From positions 1 through 62,603 of the forward strand of contig NZ_JWMA01000048.1 in the NCBI RefSeq assembly GCF_000812465.1: a stretch of DNA of 62,603 nucleotides. Direction: 5' to 3'. The notes beneath the pieces were generated by a model. It saw only the letters and a list, made by a program, of their open reading frames with translations. It had not been told where the DNA came from and searched no databases. The stretch is from Cupriavidus sp. IDO (GTDB lineage: Bacteria > Pseudomonadota > Gammaproteobacteria > Burkholderiales > Burkholderiaceae). Each line of letters starts with the position of its first letter. Position 1 is the first letter of the stretch. Shown in pieces: positions 37,248-45,438 of this stretch. The translations under genes and the position numbers were made by a program.

Positions 37248-37859
37248 CTATCCGCCCTTCTTCGCCTCGCCCGGCACGGCCATCTTGCTGGCGAAGTACT
37301 TGAGCGCGGCCGTGGTGCCGTTGCGGTCCCCCGTCGTGATCAGGTCGAGCAACAGCCCACGCATCGTCGCGACTTCTACCCGCGCAAACAGCCGCGCTTC
37401 GCCAGCACTGACGTTCATGCCTTGCTGCAATCGCTCGGCGATCACTGAGGTCCAACTGCCAATGACATCATCGAGGAAGCCGCTGAAGCGCTCGCGATCC
37501 CTGATAGCTCGTCCGTAGATCTCGAACAGCAACTGCATCATGGGCAGGTAACTCGGCGCGGAATAGCGGTCCCACGCTGCCACCATGGTCGCTTCTGCGC
37601 TCAGGCCGTCCACATGCAGTTGCTCACGTGCCTGCTGTTCGGCATGTCGTACACGGAACAGCAACGCCTGCCAAAAGCCGTCGGCAGATCCAAAGTAGTA
37701 AATGAGCATCCGGTGGCTGGTGCCCAGTGCGTCAGCCACATTCCGCAACGACAGGTCGCCCAGTCCGTTCTCCAGGACATGGGCAGTTGCCGCATCCAGC
37801 AATTGAATGGCTTGCTCGCTAGACGAGCGGTCGGCCGGCGACGCTTTGACTTTTGGCAT
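37248..37859 (-). CDS. TetR-family regulator of the creatinase-like/Bug operon
   Basis: A 203-residue regulator. The N-terminal helix-turn-helix reads LDAATAHVLENGLGDLSLRN then VADALGTSHRMLIYYFG; the rest is a TetR_C-like helical domain. The ATG at 37859 has only a very close AAGG, and a TTG about ten codons upstream is an alternative. It lies upstream of, and in the same direction as, the Bug and M24 genes, with its own copy of their operator, so autoregulation and control of the pair are both likely. Confidence 0.87.
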   Translation of the reverse strand: MPKVKASPADRSSSEQAIQLLDAATAHVLENGLGDLSLRNVADALGTSHRMLIYYFGSADGFWQALLFRVRHAEQQAREQLHVDGLSAEATMVAAWDRYSAPSYLPMMQLLFEIYGRAIRDRERFSGFLDDVIGSWTSVIAERLQQGMNVSAGEARLFARVEVATMRGLLLDLITTGDRNGTTAALKYFASKMAVPGEAKKGG

Positions 37860-37898
37860 CCTTCGAATTCTGCGAGAAAAAGACAATCCAGCCCAAAA

Positions 37899-37914
37899 TG
37901 TACCACGCAGTACA
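37899..37914. promoter_or_regulatory. Second TetR-type operator TGTACC-ACGC-AGTACA
   Basis: One mismatch from a perfect dyad and matching the operator at 37047-37062 at the outer bases. It lies 40 bp upstream of the tetR start codon. Confidence 0.65.
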
Positions 37915-38376
37915 AGGATGACTGCCGCAGACTTCAACCGGCGGCTGTTGGCCAGATTGGGTCCGGCAACGAGGCGATCCGGCCCCTAAGTTGCTGTTAC
38001 CTGCAGCTGCCCAAACTACGTGGCAATCGTTAAATGCCGAGGGGTCGATCTCAATCGACGGCGCACACCCAACGCCCCAGTCTCGCGCGCGCCGATGACG
38101 ATGAACGAGTGTCCTGCGTCAATGCGTCCGGCCCATAGATTCTCTGCACATCTCGCAATACCCACGCGACCCAGCCAGAACCCTCCAGGCTCAACAATTC
38201 TTACGCCTTCGTGGCCGTATCAGTCTTCGCGGGATCTGCGTGTGCAGCCCGCGGTTTGTTGGCGCCGGTCTCATGCATCGCGCCCCTCCCCCGAAGCCTC
38301 CGAACGCACTTTCGGCCGTTTAGTTCGCCATAATAGTACACTTTTTATCCTTAAAAATCATATATTTAAGTAATTT
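37915..38376. other. Intergenic stretch without a supported gene
   Basis: No ribosome binding site, known family or terminator is evident. The last 50 bases turn strongly AT-rich, leading into the promoter at 38401. Confidence 0.45.
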
Positions 38377-38403
38377 CAAAGATGTTTAATGCGTACATCT
38401 TTG
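38377..38403. promoter_or_regulatory. Inverted repeat overlapping the -35 box
   Basis: CAAAGATGT, a 9-nt spacer, then ACATCTTTG: perfect 9-bp arms. The right arm overlaps the first bases of TTGACA, a position suited to a repressor. The TrmB-type regulator at 40291 is a candidate ligand-responsive protein, but this is only proximity. Confidence 0.6.
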
Positions 38404-38429
38404 ACAGTAAAATGTCCGACTTCTAGGAT
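38401..38429 (+). promoter_or_regulatory. Sigma-70 promoter of the CMD-hydrolase-XapX operon
   Basis: TTGACA, 17-nt spacer, TAGGAT. Transcription would start near 38436, leaving a leader of about 135 nt before the ATG at 38572. Confidence 0.7.
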
Positions 38430-38571
38430 TGACCTCGTGATCTCGTTCTGCATCCAGCGTTGAAAGTAACCAGTAGCTCGACGCAACCGTCGCGCGCTTT
38501 GCACTCGCCGATGCGAGCTGCCGGACCAGGCCACATACATCCCTTTCGAAGTCATCTCACGGAGCCATCTC

Positions 38572-38913
38572 ATGCTTGAGTGGAAACAGGAAATTCAGGA
38601 CATCAGTTCTCGCCTCAAAGAACTGTCCACGCGCACGCCGGACACCCTTCGCGGTTTTGGGCTGATCGCTGGTGCGGGCGCCAAAACCGGGCAACTCGGC
38701 GCGAAGACGCGTGAACTCATCGCGCTGGCCGTCGCAGTCACCACGCGCTGCGATGGTTGCATCGCCTTCCATGCAGCCGAGGCCGTCAAAGTCGGCGTGT
38801 CCGACGAAGAGATCGCAGAAGCGCTCGGCGTCGCCATCAACCTGAACGCCGGCGCCGCCATGACGTACAGCACACACGTGCTGGATGCCATCGACGCGCT
38901 GAAGCAAGCCTAA
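38572..38913 (+). CDS. Carboxymuconolactone decarboxylase/AhpD-family protein
   Basis: A 113-residue, all-helical CMD-domain protein. The redox-type motif RCDGCIAFHAAEAVKVG (CxxC with His two residues later) is the AhpD-like signature, so a peroxidase or disulfide role is more likely than decarboxylation. CGGAG lies 7 nt before the ATG. First gene of an operon with the YcaC-type hydrolase (36-bp gap) and XapX protein. Confidence 0.9.
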   Translation: MLEWKQEIQDISSRLKELSTRTPDTLRGFGLIAGAGAKTGQLGAKTRELIALAVAVTTRCDGCIAFHAAEAVKVGVSDEEIAEALGVAINLNAGAAMTYSTHVLDAIDALKQA

Positions 38914-38949
38914 CCCTTACACCCCATTACACCCCGACAGGATCCCATC

Positions 38950-39636
38950 ATGAGCAATCCCAAGCTTGAAGTACTGACCCCGCAAAACAGCCAGTTGATT
39001 TTCATTGACCACCAGCCGCAGATGGCATTCGGTGTCCAGTCCATGGACCGGCAGGTGCTGAAGAACAACGTCGTCGGCCTCGCCAAGGCAGCGAAGATCT
39101 TCAACATCCCAACCACCATCACGACCGTGGAAACGCAAAGCTTCTCGGGATTCACCTACCCGGAACTGCTCGACGTTTTCCCCGGCCAGCCCCTGCTCGA
39201 GCGCACCTCGATGAATTCGTGGGACGACCAGAAGGTTCGTGACGCGCTGGCAGCGAACGGCCGCAGGAAGATCGTAGTCTCGGGCTTGTGGACGGAGGTT
39301 TGCAACAACACCTTCGCACTCAGCGCCATGGCCGGAGCCGGGTACGAGATCTATATGGTGGCCGACGCCTCGGGCGGCATTACGAAGGAAGGCCATGACT
39401 TCGGCATGCAGCGCATGATCCAGGCCGGCGTCGTACCCGTGACGTGGCAACAGGTGGCGCTGGAATGGCAGCGCGACTGGGCGCGTCGCGATACGTATGA
39501 CGCCCTCATGACGGTAGTCAGGGAACACTCCGGCGCATACGGAATGGGCGTCGACTACGCCTACACCATGGTGCACAAAGCCCCACAGCGAGCGGTCGGC
39601 CCTCACGAGATCTTGCCTCCGGTTCCGGCAAAGTAA
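38950..39636 (+). CDS. YcaC-type isochorismatase-fold cysteine hydrolase, copy A
   Basis: A 228-residue hydrolase of the isochorismatase superfamily, YcaC branch. The catalytic Asp is in FIDHQPQM and the nucleophilic Cys in GLWTEVCNNTF. Substrates of YcaC-like enzymes are mostly unknown; amides and isochorismate-like ethers are handled elsewhere in the superfamily. AGGA precedes the ATG by 7 nt. It is about 90 percent identical by hand alignment to copy B (44752-45438) and less so to copy C (60224-60922). All three stand next to small membrane-protein genes. Copy A sits between a CMD protein and a XapX protein. Confidence 0.93.
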   Translation: MSNPKLEVLTPQNSQLIFIDHQPQMAFGVQSMDRQVLKNNVVGLAKAAKIFNIPTTITTVETQSFSGFTYPELLDVFPGQPLLERTSMNSWDDQKVRDALAANGRRKIVVSGLWTEVCNNTFALSAMAGAGYEIYMVADASGGITKEGHDFGMQRMIQAGVVPVTWQQVALEWQRDWARRDTYDALMTVVREHSGAYGMGVDYAYTMVHKAPQRAVGPHEILPPVPAK

Positions 39637-39737
39637 TCGGCGGCCCTCCGTCTTATTTGATGGCCCGCGTCCGGCCCCATACCGCGTAATGGCGTGGCCG
39701 GACCGTCGTGCCCAGAAGCTGCAAGAGAGATGTGTCG

Positions 39738-40028
39738 ATGAAGATCTATCTGTTCTCCTTAGGTGCCGGCGTTCTGGTCGGCGTCATCTACTACCTGATC
39801 GGCGTACGGTCGCCGGCTCCGCCGCTCGTTGCACTGGTCGGCCTGCTCGGCATTCTTGCCGGAGAGCAGTTCATACCGCTCGGTCAGCAATATTTCCGTG
39901 GCGCCATCCACTCTGCCGTGAGGCGCGCATCAGACGACTCGACCGCAGCGTCCAGCACATTGCAGCACGGCGTCTCCGGCACTACGGCTGTTCGCAAGAC
40001 TGCAAGGAATGAGGAGACCCGCTCATGA
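39738..40028 (+). CDS. XapX-domain small membrane protein, copy 1
   Basis: A 96-residue protein whose first 50 residues form the XapX domain (DUF1427): two helices, YLFSLGAGVLVGVIYYLIG and LVALVGLLGILAGEQ, joined by the invariant VRSPAPP. The rest is a polar, Ser/Arg-rich tail. Function of the domain is unknown. The start at 39738 follows AAGAGAG. It lies 101 bp after hydrolase copy A, and its stop overlaps a further ATG (ATGA), where a decayed ORF begins. Confidence 0.88.
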   Translation: MKIYLFSLGAGVLVGVIYYLIGVRSPAPPLVALVGLLGILAGEQFIPLGQQYFRGAIHSAVRRASDDSTAASSTLQHGVSGTTAVRKTARNEETRS

Positions 40029-40146
40029 TTACCTCCACCAAAGCCCCCGACCCTCACGGTCGTATTTCCAGGCGGGCGACTCGATTCGTAACATCGGCGG
40101 ACGCAATTCGGACTACGTTGGGGTGGAGCTAAAATACGGATGGTAG
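40025..40146 (+). pseudogene. Decayed ORF with outer-membrane beta-barrel-like end
   Basis: An ATG overlapping the XapX stop, with GGAG 8 nt upstream, opens a 35-codon ORF (MITSTKAPDPHGRI...) ending at 40132. A second frame over 40063-40146 reads YFQAGDSIRNIGGRNSDYVG, then VELKYGW and a stop, which looks like the final strands of an outer-membrane barrel with an aromatic C-terminus. The simplest view is that a downstream gene has been deleted, leaving its two ends fused out of frame. Confidence 0.4.
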
Positions 40147-40290
40147 TGGGCCACTTGCCGGTGAACATTTTGTCTGGCTTACGATCCGGCCGTGGCAGTA
40201 GTCCCTCTTGGGGTCGGCGTGGCACCCCGTGCGAGCCACGTGTACCATTCGCCTCAAATCTGGAGCGTCGACTGGAAGAGGATCCGATCC

Positions 40291-41037
40291 ATGAACATGG
40301 TTGAAATGCTGCAAGCGGCGGGCATTGATGGCCACAAGGCCGACTTTTACCTCGCCTCCCTGGAACTGGGCGAAGCAACTGTTGCTGCAATCGCACAAAA
40401 AGCAGGTATCGGGCGAACTAATGCCTACGAAGTGCTGGACAGGCTCGTAGCGTCGGGCTTCGTATCGACGATCCAGAAAGGCGCACGCTCTTATGTCATT
40501 CCACAGGATCCGATCATGCTGTTACGCAAGGTCGAATCTCAGCGTCAAATCATTCAGGAGGTTCTCCCTCAACTGCGCTCCATTCACAATTCCTCTGGAG
40601 GAAAACCGAAAGTCCGATTTTTCTCGGGATTGGAGGGCATCAAGACTGTCATGAGTGAAACGCTGGAATGTCAATCGAAAGAAGTCAGCGCAATCATGTC
40701 TAACAGCGAGCTGTTCCGTACCCCAGGCTTTGACTTCATCAATGATCTTGTAGCCCGTCGCGCGAAGGCAGGGATCAATGTGCGCGTCATACGTACTGGG
40801 CCGGGCGATTCTCGGGATTTATGGCGATCGTCAAAGAAGGACCGGCGAGAACTTCGGTGCGCACCGGAGGACTTTGAAATCGGTGTGACAACTTATCTAT
40901 TCGACGACAAGGTGTCCATCATTTCCTCACGCGCCGAACACTATGCACTGTCGATCCAAAGCCCGGAGTTCTTTGCTTTCCAGATGAGCCTTTTCGAAAT
41001 TCTTTGGAGCGCCAGCGCTCCAGTTAGTGCGAGCTAA
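40291..41037 (+). CDS. TrmB-type transcriptional regulator
   Basis: A 248-residue regulator. Residues 1-75 form a winged helix typical of TrmB/sugar-specific regulators (LGEATVAAIAQKAGIGRTNA then YEVLDRLVASGFV). The C-terminal part has the phospholipase-D-like sensor domain often paired with it (RFFSGLEGIKTVMSETLE). The ATG at 40291 is 8 nt after AGAGGA. It is the only regulator inside the hydrolase/XapX cluster and may control the operons on both sides; the signal is unknown. TrmB regulators are more familiar from archaea. Confidence 0.82.
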   Translation: MNMVEMLQAAGIDGHKADFYLASLELGEATVAAIAQKAGIGRTNAYEVLDRLVASGFVSTIQKGARSYVIPQDPIMLLRKVESQRQIIQEVLPQLRSIHNSSGGKPKVRFFSGLEGIKTVMSETLECQSKEVSAIMSNSELFRTPGFDFINDLVARRAKAGINVRVIRTGPGDSRDLWRSSKKDRRELRCAPEDFEIGVTTYLFDDKVSIISSRAEHYALSIQSPEFFAFQMSLFEILWSASAPVSAS

Positions 41038-41225
41038 GCCCAAGGCTTGACTCGAGCCGGCGCTCGCTCTTCGGGCAACAAGCATCGTGGGATTCCGCGC
41101 AGTGCCTGTATCCGAGGACCGCCAAGGCAGCGGGCTGTGGCATGAGTCCGCATGCCCTACGTCAAACTCTGGCGTTCCTGGCGCCAGCGGCATAAGAGTC
41201 GCTTTGCCTACCCTCCAATTCAACG

Positions 41226-41735
41226 TCAGCCTTTCGCGTCCGCCCTCGGAATCTCGAACACGAGGCACGTTGTTGTCGCATGCGCAAGCAGCCGGTCTTT
41301 TGCATCGGTGATGCGCGCCTCGGCGGTGGCGACGCGGCGGCCGGCATTGAGCACGCGGCCCTCGGTGCGGATCACGCCGCTCGTCTCGCTCATGCCGCGC
41401 ACGAATGAGATCTTGAATTCCAGCGTGGTGTAGCCAGTGCCCGCGGGAAGCGTGCTCTGCACCGCGAGCCCCATCGCGGAATCCAGAAGGATCGCGGCAT
41501 AGCCGCCATGCACCGAGCCGATCGGATTGTAATGGCGCAGACCCGGCACGCTGTGAATCACGACGGCGCCGGGCTCAGCCGTGCAGTCGAACGGCTCGAC
41601 CGTCTGCATGATTGGCGGCTCCGGCAATCGTCCCGCGAAGATCGCGCGGACAAAATCGAGCCCCGACATCGATGCCATCACGTCGACGGGCACGATGCCG
41701 TATTCGATAGTCTGCTTGCCGGGTCTATCGTCCAT
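41226..41735 (-). CDS. PaaI-family hotdog thioesterase, probably acquired
   Basis: A 169-residue acyl-CoA thioesterase of the hotdog fold. The catalytic region reads HYNPIGSVHGGYAAILLDSAMG, and VRTEGRVLNAGRRVATAEAR-like strands follow (IRTEGRVLNAGRR). Such enzymes release CoA from hydroxyphenylacetyl- or other aryl-CoA esters. It has no operon partner here. Immediately upstream is a dyad of a kind common in alphaproteobacteria (41760-41781), and beyond that a broken YoaK gene, so gene and repeat probably came in together by transfer. Confidence 0.88.
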   Translation of the reverse strand: MDDRPGKQTIEYGIVPVDVMASMSGLDFVRAIFAGRLPEPPIMQTVEPFDCTAEPGAVVIHSVPGLRHYNPIGSVHGGYAAILLDSAMGLAVQSTLPAGTGYTTLEFKISFVRGMSETSGVIRTEGRVLNAGRRVATAEARITDAKDRLLAHATTTCLVFEIPRADAKG

Positions 41736-41759
41736 GATCTCTCAACACACCACGTCGTC

Positions 41760-41781
41760 ATGCCGGACCTGATCCGGGCAT
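41760..41781. repeat. Palindromic element of alphaproteobacterial type
   Basis: ATGCCGGA-CCTGA-TCCGGGCAT, directly between the thioesterase start and the YoaK remnant. Similar GTCATGCCCGGA...TCCGGGCATC units are common intergenic repeats in Bradyrhizobium and relatives; this is recollection, not a search result. Confidence 0.5.
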
Positions 41782-41805
41782 CTAAGGTCGCCAACCCCTC
41801 GGAGC

Positions 41806-41987
41806 TTCCTGTCAGTTCCACCCCGATCATGATGAAGTTGCCCGTGACGTGAGCCGTGAAGCCCGAACAGGGAGATGAAGCCGACCACGTCCACAAAGCC
41901 CGCAACATATGACAGCACGCGGCCATGCAAGCTGTTGTTGATCTGCTTGTGGCTCTCCGGAAACGAAGTTCTCCCGACTTCCTTCAT
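41806..41987 (-). pseudogene. YoaK (DUF1275) family fragment, frameshifted and truncated
   Basis: Starting MKEVGRTSFPESHKQINNSL at 41987, the frame gives VLSYVAGFVDVVGFISLFGL; the continuation FTAHVTGNFIMIGVELTG is in a second frame. Together they match the first helices of the intact YoaK protein at 61165-61884 (IDTIGFIALLGFFTAHVTGN). The sequence then runs into unrelated DNA next to the palindrome and thioesterase gene. One frameshift and loss of about three quarters of the gene are evident. Confidence 0.8.
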
Positions 41988-42025
41988 CGGCTTATCTCTG
42001 CTCGCGTCTGCGCCACGGCTCCCCA

Positions 42026-42322
42026 TCAACGCGAGACGTCGTCCCGTTCGACGGCGCTGTTGCTCCGGGTGCCTCCAAGTTCCGCCACAACCTTAGGCGG
42101 CGCGCCGGAGATTTTGGGCACGCATTCCGTGCGGAACCACGCCACAGTGACTGGCTCGCCGGCTATCACGCGTTTGACCGTCGGCACGACCTGCTCGCCG
42201 ATCAGCATGCCAAGCAGACCGAGCAGCGCGATTGCCGGTGGCGCGGGTGAACGCACTTGCAGTAGGGCGTAGATGATCCCGACGAGGATCCCCGCTCCGA
42301 ATGACACGAGATAGACCTTCAT
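42026..42322 (-). CDS. XapX-domain small membrane protein, copy 2
   Basis: A 98-residue relative of the protein at 39738: YLVSFGAGILVGIIYALLQ, VRSPAPP and IALLGLLGMLIGEQ, then a polar tail. The ATG at 42322 is 6 nt after AGGGAG and 1 nt beyond the DoxX stop, so the two are surely co-translated. It is the last intact gene of the minus-strand operon that begins with hydrolase copy B; the YoaK remnant follows. Confidence 0.9.
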   Translation of the reverse strand: MKVYLVSFGAGILVGIIYALLQVRSPAPPAIALLGLLGMLIGEQVVPTVKRVIAGEPVTVAWFRTECVPKISGAPPKVVAELGGTRSNSAVERDDVSR

Positions 42323-42323
42323 T

Positions 42324-42782
42324 TCAGTCTCCCTGTTCCGATGCCGCCCGGCCGAGACGGCGCAGGTCGTGCCAGGCCACCAGGACGAAGCCACCCGCCA
42401 GCCCGACGTGCTCGAAGAAGGCGTTCTCTACCATGATCCAGTCGGGCATTGGCACATTCCAGAACGCGTTGGCCAGGAACGATGCCATCAAGGTGAACGC
42501 CGCCAGCGCCAGCGCCCCGACCCAGCGCCAATACCCTGTCAGTATCATCACCGAGGCGCCGAGTTCCAGCGCGATGACCAGCGCCGCCATCGGAGCGGCC
42601 GGCGCCAGGCCAAAATGGTTCATTTCGGCGACGGCGGCCGGAAAGTCCAGCATCTTGGTGAGCCCGCCCTGCAGGTAGGCGGCGCACAATGCCAGGAGCG
42701 CCAGCCACCGGATTGTCGGCGCGGCCACACGGGCCAGCCCGGCGCCCGCCGCTGCAGGGGGATGCGGAATACGCTCGGTCAT
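42324..42782 (-). CDS. DoxX-family membrane protein
   Basis: A 152-residue protein with four helices (IRWLALLALCAAYLQGGLTK, MAALVIALELGASVMILTGY, VGALALAAFTLMASFLANAF, VGLAGGFVLVAWHDL). The pattern with FxxxGxxK near the first helix end fits DoxX/SURF4-like proteins, whose members can be subunits of quinol oxidases or of redox-stress complexes. GAGG is 8 nt before the ATG. It lies between the amidohydrolase (16-bp gap) and XapX (1-bp gap). Confidence 0.85.
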   Translation of the reverse strand: MTERIPHPPAAAGAGLARVAAPTIRWLALLALCAAYLQGGLTKMLDFPAAVAEMNHFGLAPAAPMAALVIALELGASVMILTGYWRWVGALALAAFTLMASFLANAFWNVPMPDWIMVENAFFEHVGLAGGFVLVAWHDLRRLGRAASEQGD

Positions 42783-42798
42783 CGTTGCCGCCTCACTG

Positions 42799-44670
42799 TC
42801 AGAATGCCCAGCAGGAACAGCCGAGCGCGCCCCAGAATTGCCGGTGGTCGGCAACCGGCACCTGCGCCGCCCAGGCGGCGGCATGGGCGTGGCCATGCAC
42901 ACCGCAACGGTTCGTGCAGCCGCATGTCACGCTGAGCGCTGCGCCTGATTGAACACCCTGGCGACGCGCCTGATAGCCTCCATACGTCCGCACCGGCGAC
43001 CAGTCCGGCATGGCTGGCGGGATTTCGGGAGACAGTTTGCCGAAATCACCATCGCCATAGACCACCTTGCCGCCGAGCACGGTCAGTACCGAGGTGATGT
43101 CCCGGATCTCATCGCCGGGAACGGTGAGGTAGTCGCTCGACAGCACGGCAAGGTCCGCAAGCTGGCCAACGGCAATCCGGCCCTTCTTGCCTTCCTCGTT
43201 GGAGAACCAGGTATTGGCCTCGGTCCAGAGCCGAAGCGCAGTCTCACGGTCGAGGAGGCTGGCCTGCGGATACAGCGACAGGCCGCCGAGCGTCTTGCCA
43301 GTCGTCAGCCATGATAGCGACACCCACGGGTTGTACGAGGCGACGCGTGTGGCGTCCGTGCCGGCGCCCACCTTGATGCCGCGCTCAAGCATCTGCTTGA
43401 TCGGCGGCGTGCGCTCTGCCGGCTTTGCGCCATATCGCTCGACAAAGTACTCGCCCTGGTAGGCCATGCGGTGCTGCACGGCAATGCCGCCGCCCAGCGC
43501 CGCAATGCGGTCCATGTTGCGGTCGGTGATGGTCTCGGCGTGGTCGAAGAACCAGTGCAGGCCGTCGAGCGGCATGTCGCGCGCCACTTTCTCGTAGACA
43601 TCCAGCGCGCGTGAGATGGTCTCGTCGTAGGTGGCATGCAGTCGCCATGGCCAGCGGTTCTCCACCAGCAGGCGGATCACGGGTTCGAGGTCGGCCTCCA
43701 TCGACGCGGGCATCTCCGGCCGCGCCACGCGAAAGTCCTCGAAGTCGGCTGCCGTATAGACCAGCATCTCGCCCGCACCGTTTTGGCGATAGAGGTCATC
43801 GCCCTGGCCTGGCTTGACCATTGCGGCCCAGGTGCGAAAGTCGTTGAGTTCGTCCTTCGGCTTCTGCGTGAAGAGGTTATAGGCGAGCCGCACCGTGAGC
43901 AGGCCCTCCTTGTGAAGCTCCTCGATCACGGCGTAGTCGTCGGGATAGTTCTGGTAGCCCCCGCCGGCGTCGATCACACCTGTCACACCAAGGCGGTTCA
44001 CTTCGCGCATGAAATGCCGCGTAGAGTTCTTCTGGTACTCGGGCGGCAGCTTGGGCCCCCTGGCCAGCGTAGCGTACAGGATGGTCGCGTTGGGCTGGGC
44101 CAGCAGCAAGCCGGTCGGGTTGCCCTGGGCGTCACGCACAATCTCGCCGCCAGGAGGCTCAGGGGTGTCCTTGTTGTAACCCACGGCGCGCAGCGCTGCG
44201 CCATTCAGGAGTGCGCGATCGTACAGATGCAGAACGAACACAGGCGTATCCGGCGCCACCGCGTTCAACTCTTCGATGGTCGGGAGCCGCTTCTCAACGA
44301 ACTGGTGTTCGGTGAAGCCGCCCACCACGCGCACCCATTGCGGGGCCGGCGTGCGCGAGACCTGATCCTTGAGCATGCGCATGGCGTCGGCCAGCGAGCC
44401 CACGCCGTCCCAGCGCAGTTCCATGTTGTAGTTCAGGCCGCCGCGGATGATGTGCATGTGGCTGTCGATCAACCCCGGGATCACGCGCCGGCCTCCGAGG
44501 TCAATCACTGTCACGGAGTTGTCACCGAGCGGCATGACGTCCTGCTTGCTGCCCACGGCCAGGAACCTGTCGCCGCGGATGGCTATGGCCTCCGCCTGGG
44601 GTTGTTGCGGATTAAGCGTGGTGAAGCGGCCATTCACCAGGATCAGATCGGGCTTGTCTGAGGGAGACAT
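42799..44670 (-). CDS. YtcJ-type metal-dependent amidohydrolase
   Basis: A 623-residue amidohydrolase-superfamily protein (Amidohydro_3, as in NfdA and YtcJ). Metal-binding HxH is in GLIDSHMHII; later motifs are LHATYDE, FFDHAETI and GAGTDATRVASYNPW. Family members cleave N-substituted formamides or other amides. The last 45 residues are Cys/His-rich (VTCGCTNRCGVHGHAHAA, GCSCWAF), an unusual tail that could hold a metal. GGAG lies 8 nt before the ATG. Second gene of the operon: hydrolase B, amidohydrolase, DoxX, XapX. Confidence 0.9.
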   Translation of the reverse strand: MSPSDKPDLILVNGRFTTLNPQQPQAEAIAIRGDRFLAVGSKQDVMPLGDNSVTVIDLGGRRVIPGLIDSHMHIIRGGLNYNMELRWDGVGSLADAMRMLKDQVSRTPAPQWVRVVGGFTEHQFVEKRLPTIEELNAVAPDTPVFVLHLYDRALLNGAALRAVGYNKDTPEPPGGEIVRDAQGNPTGLLLAQPNATILYATLARGPKLPPEYQKNSTRHFMREVNRLGVTGVIDAGGGYQNYPDDYAVIEELHKEGLLTVRLAYNLFTQKPKDELNDFRTWAAMVKPGQGDDLYRQNGAGEMLVYTAADFEDFRVARPEMPASMEADLEPVIRLLVENRWPWRLHATYDETISRALDVYEKVARDMPLDGLHWFFDHAETITDRNMDRIAALGGGIAVQHRMAYQGEYFVERYGAKPAERTPPIKQMLERGIKVGAGTDATRVASYNPWVSLSWLTTGKTLGGLSLYPQASLLDRETALRLWTEANTWFSNEEGKKGRIAVGQLADLAVLSSDYLTVPGDEIRDITSVLTVLGGKVVYGDGDFGKLSPEIPPAMPDWSPVRTYGGYQARRQGVQSGAALSVTCGCTNRCGVHGHAHAAAWAAQVPVADHRQFWGALGCSCWAF

Positions 44671-44751
44671 CGCAATGGCTCCTGCCGGCCGGCGGCGTCA
44701 CGCCGCGCGGCCGGAGTTGGGGATATCGAATGAGGGTGAGAGGGCTGCCGG

Positions 44752-45438
44752 TTACTTGGCCGGCACCGCAGGCACGATCTCGTGGGTACCGCTGGCGCGC
44801 TGTGGCGCCTTGTGAACCATGGTGTAGGCGTAGTCCACGCCCATCCCGTAGGCGCCGGAATGCTCCCGGACCACGTTCATGACGGCGTCATACGTGTCGC
44901 GACGCGCCCAGTCGCGCTGCCATTCAAGCATCACCTGTTGCCATGTCACGGGCACGACGCCGGCCTGAATCATGCGCTGCATTGCGTATTCATGCCCTTC
45001 CTTCGTGATGCCGCCCGAGGCGTCGGCCACCATGTAGATTTCATACCCCCCTTCATCCATTGCACAGAGTGCAAAGGTGTTATTGCAGACCTCGGTCCAC
45101 AGTCCGGAGACGACCACCTTCTTGCGGGCGTTGGCAGCCAGCGCGTCACGAACCTTCTGGTCATCCCATGAGTTCATCGAAGTGCGTTCCAGCAACTTCT
45201 GGCCCGGAAAGACGTCGAGCAGTTCGGGGTACGTGAAGCCCGAGAAGCTCTCGGTCTCCACGGTGGTGATGGTGGTCGGGATGTTGAAGATCTTGGCTGC
45301 CTTGGCCAAGCCAACCACATTGTTTTTCAGCACTTGCCGGTCAATTGACTGCACGCCGAATGCCATCTGCGGCTGGTGGTCAATGAAGATCAGCTGGCAG
45401 TTCTGCGGCGTCAGTACTTGAAGCTTTGGGTCGCTCAT
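44752..45438 (-). CDS. YcaC-type isochorismatase-fold cysteine hydrolase, copy B
   Basis: Same length (228 residues) as copy A and differing at about two dozen positions by hand alignment. Asp of FIDHQPQM and Cys of GLWTEVCNNTF are conserved. GGAGG sits 5 nt before the ATG at 45438. It leads a minus-strand operon with amidohydrolase, DoxX and XapX genes and is divergent from the porin at 45754. The gene pairing suggests stepwise breakdown of an amide-type compound, with the porin as its entry route; this is inference. Confidence 0.93.
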   Translation of the reverse strand: MSDPKLQVLTPQNCQLIFIDHQPQMAFGVQSIDRQVLKNNVVGLAKAAKIFNIPTTITTVETESFSGFTYPELLDVFPGQKLLERTSMNSWDDQKVRDALAANARKKVVVSGLWTEVCNNTFALCAMDEGGYEIYMVADASGGITKEGHEYAMQRMIQAGVVPVTWQQVMLEWQRDWARRDTYDAVMNVVREHSGAYGMGVDYAYTMVHKAPQRASGTHEIVPAVPAK

